The notes under the pieces are model-generated. The model was not told where the DNA came from, ran no database searches, and worked only from the letters and a program-made list of their open reading frames with translations. Position numbers and translations under genes: made by a program. A stretch of 49,323 bases of DNA, from assembly GCF_000321045.1 (NCBI RefSeq), contig NZ_HE578946.1, positions 448,709-498,031 on the forward strand. Direction: 5' to 3'. Source of the stretch: Phytobacter massiliensis JC163 (GTDB taxonomy: Bacteria > Pseudomonadota > Gammaproteobacteria > Enterobacterales > Enterobacteriaceae). Below, piece after piece: positions 33,852 to 43,871 of the stretch; position 1 is the first letter of the stretch, and every line of letters begins with the position of its first letter.

Positions 33852-34727
33852 ATGAATAGTGGCTATCTGCGTTTCCCGGAATTTGATCCGGTGATTTTTT
33901 CCATTGGACCGGTCTCCCTTCACTGGTACGGTTTGATGTATCTCGTGGGGTTTGTTTTTGCCATGTGGCTCGCCACGCGCCGCGCGGGACGCCCTGGCAG
34001 CGGCTGGACAAAAAATGAAGTCGAGAACTTGCTCTATGCGGGCTTTCTTGGCGTCTTCCTGGGCGGGCGCATCGGCTATGTCCTGTTTTACAACCTCCCC
34101 ATTTTCCTTGACGACCCGCTCTATCTGTTCCGCGTCTGGGACGGCGGCATGTCTTTCCACGGCGGGCTGATTGGCGTTATCGTCGTGATGATTATTTTCG
34201 CCAGACGCACTAAGCGCCACTTCTTCCAGGTCGCTGATTTTATTGCGCCGCTGATCCCCTTCGGGCTTGGCGCGGGCCGTCTGGGCAACTTTATCAATGG
34301 TGAACTGTGGGGCCGCGTCGACCCGAACTTCCCGCTGGCGATGCTCTTTCCTGGCTCCCGCGCTGAAGATATCGCGCTGCTGCCCTCCCACCCGGAATGG
34401 CAGTCGGTTTTCGACACCTACGGGGTGCTGCCGCGCCATATGTCGCAGCTGTACGAGCTGGCGCTGGAAGGCGTGGTGCTGTTTATTATTCTCAACCTGT
34501 ATATCCGCAAACCCCGCCCGATGGGGGCCGTCTCCGGCCTGTTCCTGATTGGCTACGGTGCGTTTCGTATCATCGTGGAGTTCTTCCGCCAGCCAGACGC
34601 GCAGTTTACCGGCACCTGGGTGCAGTACATCAGCATGGGGCAGATCCTCTCTATTCCGATGATCGTCGCGGGTATCATCATGATGGTCTGGGCGTACCGT
34701 CATCGTGCGCCGCAACACGTTTCCTGA
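33852..34727 (+). CDS. lgt: Prolipoprotein diacylglyceryl transferase Lgt
   Basis: A 291-residue inner membrane enzyme with seven membrane segments, the same length as in E. coli. It attaches diacylglycerol to the lipobox cysteine of prolipoproteins, the first step of lipoprotein maturation. Key residues are present: H103 in [10 protein letters not shown]143 in [15 protein letters not shown] (Lgt signature) and R239 in [13 protein letters not shown]. The thyA gene follows after 6 bases, its ribosome binding site overlapping the lgt stop. Confidence 0.96.
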   Translation: MNSGYLRFPEFDPVIFSIGPVSLHWYGLMYLVGFVFAMWLATRRAGRPGSGWTKNEVENLLYAGFLGVFLGGRIGYVLFYNLPIFLDDPLYLFRVWDGGMSFHGGLIGVIVVMIIFARRTKRHFFQVADFIAPLIPFGLGAGRLGNFINGELWGRVDPNFPLAMLFPGSRAEDIALLPSHPEWQSVFDTYGVLPRHMSQLYELALEGVVLFIILNLYIRKPRPMGAVSGLFLIGYGAFRIIVEFFRQPDAQFTGTWVQYISMGQILSIPMIVAGIIMMVWAYRHRAPQHVS

Positions 34728-34733
34728 GGAACC

Positions 34734-35528
34734 ATGAAACAGTATTTAGAACTGATGCAAAAGGTGCTCGACGAGGGCACCCCGAAAAATGACCGTACAG
34801 GGACAGGCACGCTCTCTATTTTTGGTCATCAGATGCGCTTTAACCTGCAGGACGGGTTTCCGCTGGTCACCACTAAACGTTGCCACCTGCGCTCTATCAT
34901 TCATGAGCTGCTGTGGTTTTTGCAGGGCGATACCAACATCGCTTACCTGCACGAAAACAACGTCTCCATCTGGGACGAGTGGGCCGATGAGCAGGGCGAT
35001 CTCGGGCCGGTTTACGGCAAACAGTGGCGCGCATGGCCAACGCCGGATGGCCGCCATATCGACCAGATCAGCACCGTGCTGCACCAGCTGAAAAACGACC
35101 CTGACTCCCGGCGCATTATCGTCTCTGCCTGGAACGTGGGCGAGCTGGATAAGATGGCGCTGGCGCCGTGCCACGCCTTCTTCCAGTTCTACGTGGCGGA
35201 CGGGAAGCTCTCCTGCCAGCTTTACCAGCGCTCCTGCGATGTCTTTCTGGGTCTGCCGTTCAATATCGCCAGCTATGCGTTGCTGGTGCATATGATGGCC
35301 CAGCAGTGCGATCTGGAGCCGGGCGACTTCGTCTGGACGGGCGGCGACACGCATCTCTACAGTAACCACCTGAAGCAGACGCGTCTGCAGCTGAGCCGCG
35401 AGCCTCGTGCGCTGCCGGTACTGAAGATCAAACGTAAGCCCGCGTCCCTGTTCGACTACCGCTTCGACGACTTCGAAATTGAAGGCTACGATCCGCATCC
35501 GGGTATCAAAGCGCCGGTCGCTATCTGA
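34734..35528 (+). CDS. thyA: Thymidylate synthase ThyA
   Basis: A 264-residue enzyme, the same length as in E. coli. It methylates dUMP to dTMP with methylenetetrahydrofolate. The nucleophile is C146 in [12 protein letters not shown]; folate- and dUMP-binding blocks include [19 protein letters not shown] and [16 protein letters not shown], part of the lgt stop region, serves as the ribosome binding site, so it is coupled to lgt. A strong terminator follows. Confidence 0.97.
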   Translation: MKQYLELMQKVLDEGTPKNDRTGTGTLSIFGHQMRFNLQDGFPLVTTKRCHLRSIIHELLWFLQGDTNIAYLHENNVSIWDEWADEQGDLGPVYGKQWRAWPTPDGRHIDQISTVLHQLKNDPDSRRIIVSAWNVGELDKMALAPCHAFFQFYVADGKLSCQLYQRSCDVFLGLPFNIASYALLVHMMAQQCDLEPGDFVWTGGDTHLYSNHLKQTRLQLSREPRALPVLKIKRKPASLFDYRFDDFEIEGYDPHPGIKAPVAI

Positions 35529-35546
35529 CCGCACTCAGCCTCTCAT

Positions 35547-35575
35547 AACCAGCGCCGTCGGGCGCTGGTTTTTTT
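35547..35575 (+). terminator. Rho-independent terminator after thyA
   Basis: AACCAGCGCC and GGCGCTGGTT form a 10-bp stem with a GTCG loop, followed by a T run to 35575. It ends the lgt-thyA transcript and separates it from the ppdA cluster. Confidence 0.92.
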
Positions 35576-35711
35576 AACCTTATGCCTGTTCTTCGGCGCG
35601 CTTTCCATACCCTTTGCAAACGTCTGCAAACGACAAATTATCCTGCGTAACGTCTCGTAAAACCTCTGATTAACGCTCGCCACGGCAAAGCACTGTCGGC
35701 AGACTGCCGCC

Positions 35712-36176
35712 ATGAACAGAGAAAAGGGATTTACCCTCATTGAAACAATGGTCGCGGTGGCGCTGATTGTGGTGCTCAGCAGCATGGGCCTGGCGGGCTG
35801 GCGAAGCTGGCAGGCACAGCAGCGGCTGTGGCAAACGGCGCTGCAGGTGCGCCATTTCCTTGAGACGCTGCGCGACGATGCAAACTGGCACAGCCGTGAA
35901 CGGATGGTGCTGGCTGGCCGGAGCGCGCATTCATGGTGCCTGTATACCCCGGAACAGGTGGGTGACTGCAACGCGGATTCGCCCTATACGCTCTACCCGC
36001 TGTGGCCGGAGGTGCGGCTGGTAGAAGTCACGCCGTCGCTCGGTTTTTACGGCCTGCGCAACACCGCCTGGGGCGGACATGTTCGGGTGGCGAATGAGGC
36101 AGGAGAGTGGCGAGTGGTGGTCTCCGGCTGGGGAAGAATACGCATGTGTCAGCAGGGGGCGGATGAATCATGTTAA
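35712..36176 (+). CDS. ppdA: Prepilin peptidase-dependent protein A (minor pseudopilin)
   Basis: A 154-residue type IV pilin-like protein. The prepilin cleavage site is G/FTLIETMVAV near residue 7, with Glu at mature position 5, then a hydrophobic helix. It resembles E. coli PpdA (GspH/FimT type) of the minor pseudopilin cluster. It is first of four overlapping genes (ppdA, ppdB, ygdB, ppdC) that probably encode a tip complex for type IV pilus or secretion assembly. It overlaps ppdB by seven bases. Confidence 0.92.
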   Translation: MNREKGFTLIETMVAVALIVVLSSMGLAGWRSWQAQQRLWQTALQVRHFLETLRDDANWHSRERMVLAGRSAHSWCLYTPEQVGDCNADSPYTLYPLWPEVRLVEVTPSLGFYGLRNTAWGGHVRVANEAGEWRVVVSGWGRIRMCQQGADESC

Positions 36177-36733
36177 ACATGCAGCGCGGTTTTTCCCTGC
36201 TGGAGACGCTGCTGGCGATGGCTATCGGCAGCGTCATTTTACTGGCCGCCGCCCGTTTTCTGCCTGCGCTGCAGCTGGCCGTGCTGCGGCAAACGCATAT
36301 CCAGACGCTGGAAGACGAGCTGTGGCAGCGCCTCTTCACGGTGGCGCGCCATCTGCAGCGAGCAGGCTACTGCCATGGCGTTTGCGCGGGGCAGCCCGTG
36401 GTCATTGGCCGCGAAGGCCGGTGCGTCATTGTACAGTGGGATGCCAACAGCAACGGGCGCTGGGAGACCACTCCCGCCAGCGATGCCGATCGGACCGGCT
36501 TCCGGCTGCAAAATGGCGTGCTGGAAACGCTGCGCGGTGCAGCCTCCTGCGAAGGCAAAGGGTGGGACAAAATGACCGATCCGAACACGGTAGAAATTGA
36601 CCATTTTCAGGTGGCAAGGCAGGAGCACGCCGGGCTGGCGCCGGTGTTTAACGTCAGTCTCGCCGGGCGCGTCAAAGGGGGAGCATCACCGCGTATCGCC
36701 GCTGAATTTAGCGTCTCAGGGTTCAATTTATGA
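36170..36733 (+). CDS. ppdB: Prepilin peptidase-dependent protein B (minor pseudopilin)
   Basis: A 187-residue pseudopilin, matching E. coli PpdB. The cleavage site G/FSLLETLLAMAIGS is near residue 7, then a hydrophobic helix. The block VIVQWDANSNGRWE and ETLRGAASCEGKGWDK are shared with E. coli PpdB. ATG 36170 or the ATG three codons later may start it. It overlaps ppdA and the next gene, so expression is coupled. Confidence 0.92.
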   Translation: MLNMQRGFSLLETLLAMAIGSVILLAAARFLPALQLAVLRQTHIQTLEDELWQRLFTVARHLQRAGYCHGVCAGQPVVIGREGRCVIVQWDANSNGRWETTPASDADRTGFRLQNGVLETLRGAASCEGKGWDKMTDPNTVEIDHFQVARQEHAGLAPVFNVSLAGRVKGGASPRIAAEFSVSGFNL

Positions 36734-37137
36734 ATCGCCAGCGCGGCATGTCTTCTCTGGCGCTGGTACTGTTGATTCTGCTGCTTGGCAGCCTGCTGCT
36801 GAATGGCCTTAACCAGCAGCTGGCGACCCATATCCGGCGGGTGTCCGCCGAAAGCCGAAGCCTGCGTCAGTATGCTGATGCGCAGTCGGCGATGGCATGG
36901 GCGCAACGGCGCACATGGAATGCAGAACAGGCCATGCAGTGCCAGCAGCATGCCAGCAAACCCTGGCGCGCCTGCCTGCGGATTTTAGAGGGGCAGCGGG
37001 TGGTACTTACCGCGGGCAGCGGCGAACAACGCCTGTGGCGTAGCGGAGAGATAGTGAACAACACGGTGGTACTTTTCCCCCATGGCTGGAGCGACTTTTG
37101 TCCACGAAAGGAGAGGGAGCTATGTCAGCTACCGTGA
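36730..37137 (+). CDS. ygdB: Minor pseudopilin-associated protein YgdB
   Basis: A 135-residue protein with an N-terminal leader and hydrophobic helix (RGMSSLALVLLILLLGSLLL), matching E. coli YgdB (DUF2509). It lacks the usual Glu-5 of pseudopilins, resembling the GspK/PilX-type member of such clusters. It overlaps ppdB by 4 bases and ppdC by 16. Function is inferred from the cluster. Confidence 0.9.
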   Translation: MNRQRGMSSLALVLLILLLGSLLLNGLNQQLATHIRRVSAESRSLRQYADAQSAMAWAQRRTWNAEQAMQCQQHASKPWRACLRILEGQRVVLTAGSGEQRLWRSGEIVNNTVVLFPHGWSDFCPRKERELCQLP

Positions 37138-37442
37138 AGCAAAGCGGTTTTAGCCTGCCGGAAGTGCTGGTAGCGATGGTGCTGCTGGTGATGGTGGTTA
37201 CCGCGCTGGGCGGGTATCATCGTGCGCTGGCTGGCGGCTTTGCCAGCTGGAGCCAGTACCGCGCCCTGTGGCGGCACGCCTGGCAGCAGGCGCAAATCGC
37301 CCCCCCGCCATTGCCGCCAGGCTGGCAGGTACAGAAGAGGCAGACAAGCGTTGAGAGATGTGTCAGCATCAGCGCTAGTATCATTTCGCCGTCAGGCAGA
37401 GAGGGGCAAATAACACGTCTTTTTTGCCCGCAAGACCGGTAG
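37122..37442 (+). CDS. ppdC: Prepilin peptidase-dependent protein C (minor pseudopilin)
   Basis: A 106-residue pseudopilin with G/FSLPEVLVAMVLL near residue 9, matching E. coli PpdC. The frame is open from 37098, but ATG 37122 with GAGAGGGAG upstream gives the correct leader length. It overlaps the end of ygdB by 16 bases and is the last of the cluster; recC begins 12 bases after its stop and may be cotranscribed. Confidence 0.9.
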   Translation: MSATVKQSGFSLPEVLVAMVLLVMVVTALGGYHRALAGGFASWSQYRALWRHAWQQAQIAPPPLPPGWQVQKRQTSVERCVSISASIISPSGREGQITRLFCPQDR

Positions 37443-37454
37443 TCAGGAGCACAC

Positions 37455-40400
37455 ATGTTAAGGGTTTATCACTCCAATCAGCTGGATGTCCTGGAAGCGT
37501 TGATGGAGTACATCGTTGAACAAGATCCCCTCGACGATCCCTTTGAGCCAGAGGTCGTGCTGGTGCAGAGCACCGGCATGGCGCAATGGCTGCAAATGAC
37601 GCTGGCGAACAAATTCGGCATTGCGGCCAACATCGCTTTTCCTCTTCCGGCGAGCTTCATCTGGGATATGTTTGTCCGTGTCCTGCCCGGCATTCCCAAA
37701 GAGAGCGCGTTCAGCAAGCAGAGCATGAGCTGGAAACTAATGACGCTGCTGCCCGGCATGCTGGAGGAAGACGACTTCGCCATGCTCCGTCACTATCTCA
37801 GCGATGATGACGACAAGCGTAAGCTCTTTCAGCTCTGCGCGCGAATTGCGGATCTCTACGATCAGTATCTGGTCTACCGCCCGCAGTGGCTTACCCGCTG
37901 GGAAGCCGGGGAGCGGGTGGACGGGCTGGACGATGCGCAAACCTGGCAGGCGCCGCTATGGCGGGCGCTGGTGGAGCATACGGAACAGCTTGGGCAGCCG
38001 CACTGGCACCGTGCCAATCTCTACCAGCGTTTTATCGATACGCTGAATAATGCCAAAAGCCCCCCGGCGGGGCTGCCGTCGCGCGTGTTTATTTGCGGTA
38101 TTTCCGCGCTGCCGCCGGTCTATCTACAGGCGCTGCAGGCGCTCGGCAGGCATATTGATGTACACCTGCTGTTTACCAACCCCTGCCGCTATTACTGGGG
38201 CGATATCAAAGACCCCGCCTTTCTGGCGAGGCTGCTGACCCGCCAGCGGCGGCACCATAGCGATCAGCGCACCTTTCCGCTGTTTCGTGACGCAAGCAGC
38301 GCCGAAGGGCTGTTTAACAGCGAAGGGGAGCAGGAGATCGGCAACCCGCTGCTGGCCTCGTGGGGCAAGCTGGGGCGCGATTATGTCCATCTGCTGGCGG
38401 GCCTGGAGAGCTACCAGGATCTGGACGCCTTTGTCGATATCACGCCGGGAAAACTGCTGCATAACCTGCAATACGACATGCTGGAGCTACAAAACAGCGC
38501 GGTTGCGGGGGTTAACGCCGAAGAGTACGCCCGGAGCGACAAAAAACGGCGGCTCGATCCGACCGATCGCAGCGTGACGGTGCATATCTGCCATAGCCCG
38601 CAGCGCGAGGTGGAGGTGCTTCATGACAGTCTGCTGGCGATGCTGGAGGCCAACCCGGATCTGACGCCGCGGGATATCGTGGTGATGGTGGCGGATATCG
38701 ACAGCTACAGCCCCTATATACAGTCGGTGTTCGGCAGCGCCGCAGGCGAACGCTACCTGCCGTTTGCCATATCCGACCGCCGCGCCCGCCAGGCGCACCC
38801 GGCTCTGCAGGCCTTTATCAGCCTGCTGTCGCTGCCCGACAGCCGCTTTGTCTCGGAAGATGTGCTGGCGCTGCTGGACGTGCCGGTGCTGGCAGCCCGT
38901 TTTAACATTACCGAAGAGGGGCTGCGCTACCTGCGCCAGTGGGTGAATGAGTCCGGCATCCGCTGGGGGATGGACGACGATAACGTGCGCGAACTTGAAC
39001 TGCCCACGACCGGGCAGCATACCTGGCAATTCGGCTTAACGCGCATGCTGCTGGGCTATGCGATGGAGAGCCGACAGGGGGAGTGGCAGTCTGTTCTACC
39101 TTATGATGAGTCGAGCGGGCTGATTGCTGAATTAGTCGGCCATCTCGCCTCTTTGCTGATGCAGCTAAACACCTGGCGGCGCGGGCTTATGCAGGAGAGG
39201 CCGCTGGAAGAGTGGCTGCCGGTATGCCGGGACATGCTCAACGATTTCTTCCTGCCGGACCAGGAGACCGAAGCGGCGCTGGCGCTGATCGAACAGCAGT
39301 GGCAGGCGATCATCGCCGAAGGGATCGACGCCGCCTGGCGCGAGGCGATACCGCTCTCTATTTTGCGCGATGAACTGGCCCAGCGCCTCGATCAGGAGCG
39401 CATCAGCCAGCGTTTTCTTGCCGGGCCGGTCAACATCTGCACCCTGATGCCCATGCGCTCTATTCCTTTTAAGGTGGTCTGCCTGCTGGGAATGAACGAC
39501 GGCGTTTACCCGCGTACTCTTGCGCCGCTGGGCTTTGACCTGATGAGCAGCCAGGCACAGCGCGGCGACCGCAGCCGCCGCGACGATGACCGCTATCTGT
39601 TCCTGGAGGCGCTGCTTTCCGCCCAGCAGCAGCTTTATATCAGCTACATCGGCCGTTCAATCCAGGACAACAGCGAACGTTTTCCTTCGGTGCTGGTGCA
39701 GGAGCTGTTGGATTATATCGGCCAGAGTCACTTTTTACCGGGGGATGAAGCGTTAAACTGCGACGAAAGCGAGCAGCGCGTTAAGGCGCATATCTCTTAT
39801 CTGCATCCGCGCATGCCTTTTGACGCCGCCAACTTTGAACAGGGAGAGTGGCAGAGCTATGCCGATGACTGGCTGCCTGCGGCCAGTCAGAAAGGGGTTG
39901 CCCATCCTGAGTTTATTCAGCAGCTTCCACCGCAGAAGATAGAGACTCTGACCGTCGATCAGCTACTGCGCTTCTGGAAACACCCGGTGCAGGCCTTTTT
40001 CCAGATGCGTTTGCAGGTCAATTTCAGGCCGGAAGAGAGCGACATTCCCGATGCCGAACCGTTTATTCTGGAAGGGCTGAGCCGTTACCAGCTTAACCAG
40101 GAACTGCTGAACGCGCTGGTGGAGCAGGAGGACGCGCAAAAGCTCTACCGGCGCTATCGCGCGGCGGGGGCGCTGCCTTACGGCGCATTTGGCGAAATCA
40201 TTTGGGAGGCGCAGCAGCTTGAAATGCAGGCGCTGGCCGACCGCGTGATACCTCAGCGCCAGCCCGGCACCAGCATGGAGATAGACCTCGACTGCGCGGG
40301 TGTGCACCTTACCGGCTGGCTGAGTCATGTTCAGCCTGATGGCCTGCTGCGCTGGCGGCCAACGAAGCTTAGCGTAAGCCAGGGGCTGCAACTTTGGCTG

Positions 40401-40826
40401 GAACACCTTGTCTACTGTGCGAGCGGCGGAACTGGCGAGAGCCGGCTGTTTGTGCGTAAAGATGGCGAATGGCGTTTTGGGCCGTTAGCGCCAGACGAGG
40501 CGCTACGCCATTTATCGTTGATGATCGACGGTTACCGCGAAGGGATGGCGAAACCGTTGCTGTTGCTACCAGAAAGCGGTGGCGCGTGGATAAAAGCCTG
40601 TTACGACGCGGCAAATGATGTCATGTTAACGGACGAAGAGACGCTGCAAAAAGCGCAGGCTAAATTTCTGCAAGCGTATGAAGGCGGCATGATGTCGCGC
40701 GGTGAAGGGGAAGATGTCTGGTATCAGCGCCTCTGGCGGGTACTGACACCTGAACACTATGCGCAGATAACGGCGCTTTCTGAGCGCTATCTGTTGCCGC
40801 TTTATCGTTTTAATCAGCCCGGTTGA
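37455..40826 (+). CDS. recC: Exodeoxyribonuclease V subunit RecC
   Basis: A 1123-residue subunit (E. coli RecC is 1122) of the RecBCD helicase-nuclease, which repairs double-strand breaks. RecC carries a defunct helicase/nuclease fold, holds the split DNA strands and recognises Chi in its channel. The N-terminus MLRVYHSNQLDVLEAL and the segment RSIPFKVVCLLGMNDGVYPR are characteristic. CAGGAG precedes the ATG. No frameshift was seen. It lies upstream of ptrA-recB-recD, as in E. coli, with a 157-base gap before ptrA. Confidence 0.96.
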   Translation: MLRVYHSNQLDVLEALMEYIVEQDPLDDPFEPEVVLVQSTGMAQWLQMTLANKFGIAANIAFPLPASFIWDMFVRVLPGIPKESAFSKQSMSWKLMTLLPGMLEEDDFAMLRHYLSDDDDKRKLFQLCARIADLYDQYLVYRPQWLTRWEAGERVDGLDDAQTWQAPLWRALVEHTEQLGQPHWHRANLYQRFIDTLNNAKSPPAGLPSRVFICGISALPPVYLQALQALGRHIDVHLLFTNPCRYYWGDIKDPAFLARLLTRQRRHHSDQRTFPLFRDASSAEGLFNSEGEQEIGNPLLASWGKLGRDYVHLLAGLESYQDLDAFVDITPGKLLHNLQYDMLELQNSAVAGVNAEEYARSDKKRRLDPTDRSVTVHICHSPQREVEVLHDSLLAMLEANPDLTPRDIVVMVADIDSYSPYIQSVFGSAAGERYLPFAISDRRARQAHPALQAFISLLSLPDSRFVSEDVLALLDVPVLAARFNITEEGLRYLRQWVNESGIRWGMDDDNVRELELPTTGQHTWQFGLTRMLLGYAMESRQGEWQSVLPYDESSGLIAELVGHLASLLMQLNTWRRGLMQERPLEEWLPVCRDMLNDFFLPDQETEAALALIEQQWQAIIAEGIDAAWREAIPLSILRDELAQRLDQERISQRFLAGPVNICTLMPMRSIPFKVVCLLGMNDGVYPRTLAPLGFDLMSSQAQRGDRSRRDDDRYLFLEALLSAQQQLYISYIGRSIQDNSERFPSVLVQELLDYIGQSHFLPGDEALNCDESEQRVKAHISYLHPRMPFDAANFEQGEWQSYADDWLPAASQKGVAHPEFIQQLPPQKIETLTVDQLLRFWKHPVQAFFQMRLQVNFRPEESDIPDAEPFILEGLSRYQLNQELLNALVEQEDAQKLYRRYRAAGALPYGAFGEIIWEAQQLEMQALADRVIPQRQPGTSMEIDLDCAGVHLTGWLSHVQPDGLLRWRPTKLSVSQGLQLWLEHLVYCASGGTGESRLFVRKDGEWRFGPLAPDEALRHLSLMIDGYREGMAKPLLLLPESGGAWIKACYDAANDVMLTDEETLQKAQAKFLQAYEGGMMSRGEGEDVWYQRLWRVLTPEHYAQITALSERYLLPLYRFNQPG

Positions 40827-40983
40827 GTGCCTGAAATTTGCGCGCATAATAACCATCCTTTACTATGCGCGACTCGTCACGGACTGATAAAACCACCCGT
40901 TCGGCTGGTGCCGACGTACGTCTTACCCGGCGGTTTTCACTGCGGTTGAAATGCGACGGGATTGTTAATGATGAGGTTCGTGA

Positions 40984-43871
40984 ATGCCCTGCAGCACCTG
41001 GTTAAAAACTTTCGTCGTACTCTTCGCCCTCTGGGCGCCTTACAGCCAGGCCGAAGAGGGCTGGCAGCCGATACAGGAAACTATCCGTAAGAGCCAACAA
41101 GATACCCGCCAGTACCAGGCTATCCGCCTGGACAACGGTATGGTTGTACTGCTGGTTAGCGATCCGCAGGCGGTTAAATCGCTCTCTGCGCTGGTGGTGC
41201 CGGTAGGGTCGCTGGAGGATCCTGCCGCGCATCCGGGGCTGGCACATTATCTTGAACATATGACGCTGATGGGCTCAAAGAAATATCCCCAGCCGGACAG
41301 CCTCGCCGAGTTTCTGAAAATGCACGGCGGCAGCCACAACGCCAGTACCGCTCCGTACCGCACCGCTTACTACCTTGAAGTGGAAAATAACGCACTGGAA
41401 GGGGCCGTTGACAGGCTGGCGGATGCGATAGCCGCCCCCGGGCTTGATAAAAAATATGCCGACCGGGAGCGTAATGCCGTTAACGCCGAGTTAACCATGG
41501 CGCGTACCCGGGACGGGATGCGTATGGCGCAGGTGAGCGCCGAGACCATCAACCCGGCGCACCCCGGCGCGCGCTTTTCCGGTGGTAACCTGGAGACGCT
41601 TAGCGATAAACCCGGCAGCCCCATTCATGACGCGCTGCTCGCCTTTCGCGATAAATACTACTCCGCCAATTTAATGAAAGCGGTGATCTACTCCAACCGT
41701 CCCCTGCCGGAACTGGCGAAAATCGCGGCCAGCACCTGGGGGCGTGTGCCGAATAAAATATTACCCGCCCGGAGATAGATATCCCGGTGGTTACCGATGC
41801 GCAAAAGGGCATTATCATTCATTACGTTCCGGCGGTGCCGAGAAAAGTGCTGCGCGTCGAGTTTCGTATCGCCAACAATACCGCACAGTTTCGCAGCAAA
41901 ACCGATGAACTTATCACCTATCTTATCGGCAATCGTAGCCCCGGCACGCTCTCCGACTGGCTACAAAAACAGGGGCTGGCGGAAGGCATTCGTGGTGATT
42001 CCGACCCGGTGGTCAATGGCAACAGCGGGGTGCTGGCTATCTCGGTAAGCCTTACCGACAAAGGGCTGGCAAATCGTGATACGGTAGTCGCGGCCATTTT
42101 CAGCTACCTCTCCATGCTGCGTGATAAGGGCGTCGATAAACGCTATTTCGATGAGCTGGCCCATATTCTCGATCTGGATTTTCGTTACCCGTCGATCACC
42201 CGTGATATGAGCTACGTGGAGTGGCTGGCGGATACCATGCTTCGCGTGCCGGTCGCCCACACCCTGGATTCGGTGAATATCGCCGACCAGTACGACCCGC
42301 AGGCTATCCAGGCGCGTTTAAACGAGATGACGGCGCAAAACGCCCGTATCTGGTACATCAGCCCCGACGAGCCGCACGATAAAACCGCCTATTTTGTTGA
42401 CGCCCCCTATCAGGTGAACAAAATCACGCCGCAGCAGTACGCGTTGTGGGGCCAGAAAGCCGGGGAGATCGCGCTGCAGACGCCGGAGCTCAACCCCTAT
42501 ATTCCTGACGACTTCACCCTTATCAAACCCGATAAGCATTACGTCCGGCCCGAGCTTATCGTTGATGAGCCAGGCTTAAGAGTGGTCTATACCCCAAGCC
42601 GCTATTTCTCTGATGAGCCAAAAGCAGACGTTAGCGTGGTGCTACGCAACCCCGACGCCATGAACAGCGCGAAAAACCAGGTGATGTTTGCGCTCAATGA
42701 TTACCTGGCAGGCATTGCGCTGGACGAGCTCAGCAACCAGGCGGCAGTGGGCGGCATCAGTTTCTCGACCAATGCCAACAACGGATTAATGCTCAACGCC
42801 AACGGTTATACCCAGCGTCTGCCGAAGCTGTTCCAGGCGTTGCTGGCTGGCTATTTCAGCTATACCCCAACCGAGGAACAGCTGGCGCAGGCCAAATCCT
42901 GGTATACCCAGATGCTGGATTCCGCAGAAAAAGGCAAAGCGTTCGATCAGGCGATCATGCCGGTGCAGATGCTGTCGCAGGTGCCTTATTTTCAGCGTGA
43001 AGAGCGCCGGGCGCTGCTGCCCTCCATCACTCTTGACGACATCCTTGCCTACCGCGAGACGTTAAAAACCCAGGCCCGGCCAGAATTTTTAGTGGTAGGC
43101 AATTTGACGGCGCAGCAGGCGAAAGATCTGGCGCATGGCGTACAGGCGCAGCTTGGCACGAAAGGCAATGAGTGGTGCCGTAACAAAGACGTGAAGGTGG
43201 ATAAACAGCAGTCGGTGATGTTTGAAAAAGCGGGCCACAGCACCGATTCTGCGCTGGCGGCGGTCTTTGTGCCGCCTGGCGTGGATGAGTTCACCAGCTC
43301 TGCCTACGGCGCCATGCTGGGGCAGATTATCCAGCCTTGGTTCTATAACCAGCTGCGTACCGAAGAACAGCTGGGGTATGCCGTCTTCGCCTTTCCCATG
43401 AGCATCGGTCGCCAGTGGGGCATGGGCTTCCTGTTGCAAAGTAACGATAAGCAGCCTGCTTACCTCTGGGAGCGGTATAAAGCCTTTTTCCCGACGGCGG
43501 AGGCGAAACTGCGCGCCATGAAGCCCGACGAGTTCGCGCAGATTCAACAGGGGGTGATCGCGCAAATCGAACAGGCGCCGCAAACCCTGGGTGAAGAGGC
43601 TTCGAAACTCAGTAAAGATTTCGATCGCGGCAATATGCGCTTCGATTCACGTGCTAAAGTAGTGGCCCAAATCAAAGCGCTGACGCCGCAAAAGCTTGCC
43701 GATTTCTTCCATCAGGCGGTGGTTGAGCCGCAGGGCATGGCGATTTTGTCGCAGATTTCCGGTAGCCAGAGCGGGAAAGCGGAGTATGCGCAGCCCGCTG
43801 GCTGGAAAGTCTGGGAAAACGTCAGCGCATTGCAGCAAACTTTACCCCTGATGAGCGAGAAAAATGAGTGA
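40984..43871 (+). pseudogene. ptrA: Protease III (pitrilysin) PtrA, frameshifted
   Basis: A periplasmic zinc metalloprotease of the insulysin family that cleaves small peptides. A signal peptide covers residues 1-23 (cleavage after SQA), and the inverted zinc motif H88-Y-L-E91-H92 is intact. The frame closes at 41776-41778 after 264 codons. The second part is open from about 41757 in the next frame to 43871. The break lies at a run of four A (41755-41758) after RVPNK. Adding one A restores NKNITRPEIDIPVV and exactly 962 codons, the E. coli length. Everything else matches E. coli PtrA. It overlaps recB by 8 bases. Either a recent null mutation or a sequence error. Confidence 0.9.

Noticed and set aside
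33711-34718. Long antisense frame over lgt (335 codons)
   Set aside because: It is a shadow of codon usage in lgt; histidine- and glutamine-rich sequence without family features.
41755-41778. Programmed ribosomal frameshift in ptrA
   Set aside because: No classic slippery heptamer with a downstream stem is visible, and pitrilysin genes are not known to use one; a simple one-base deletion explains it.
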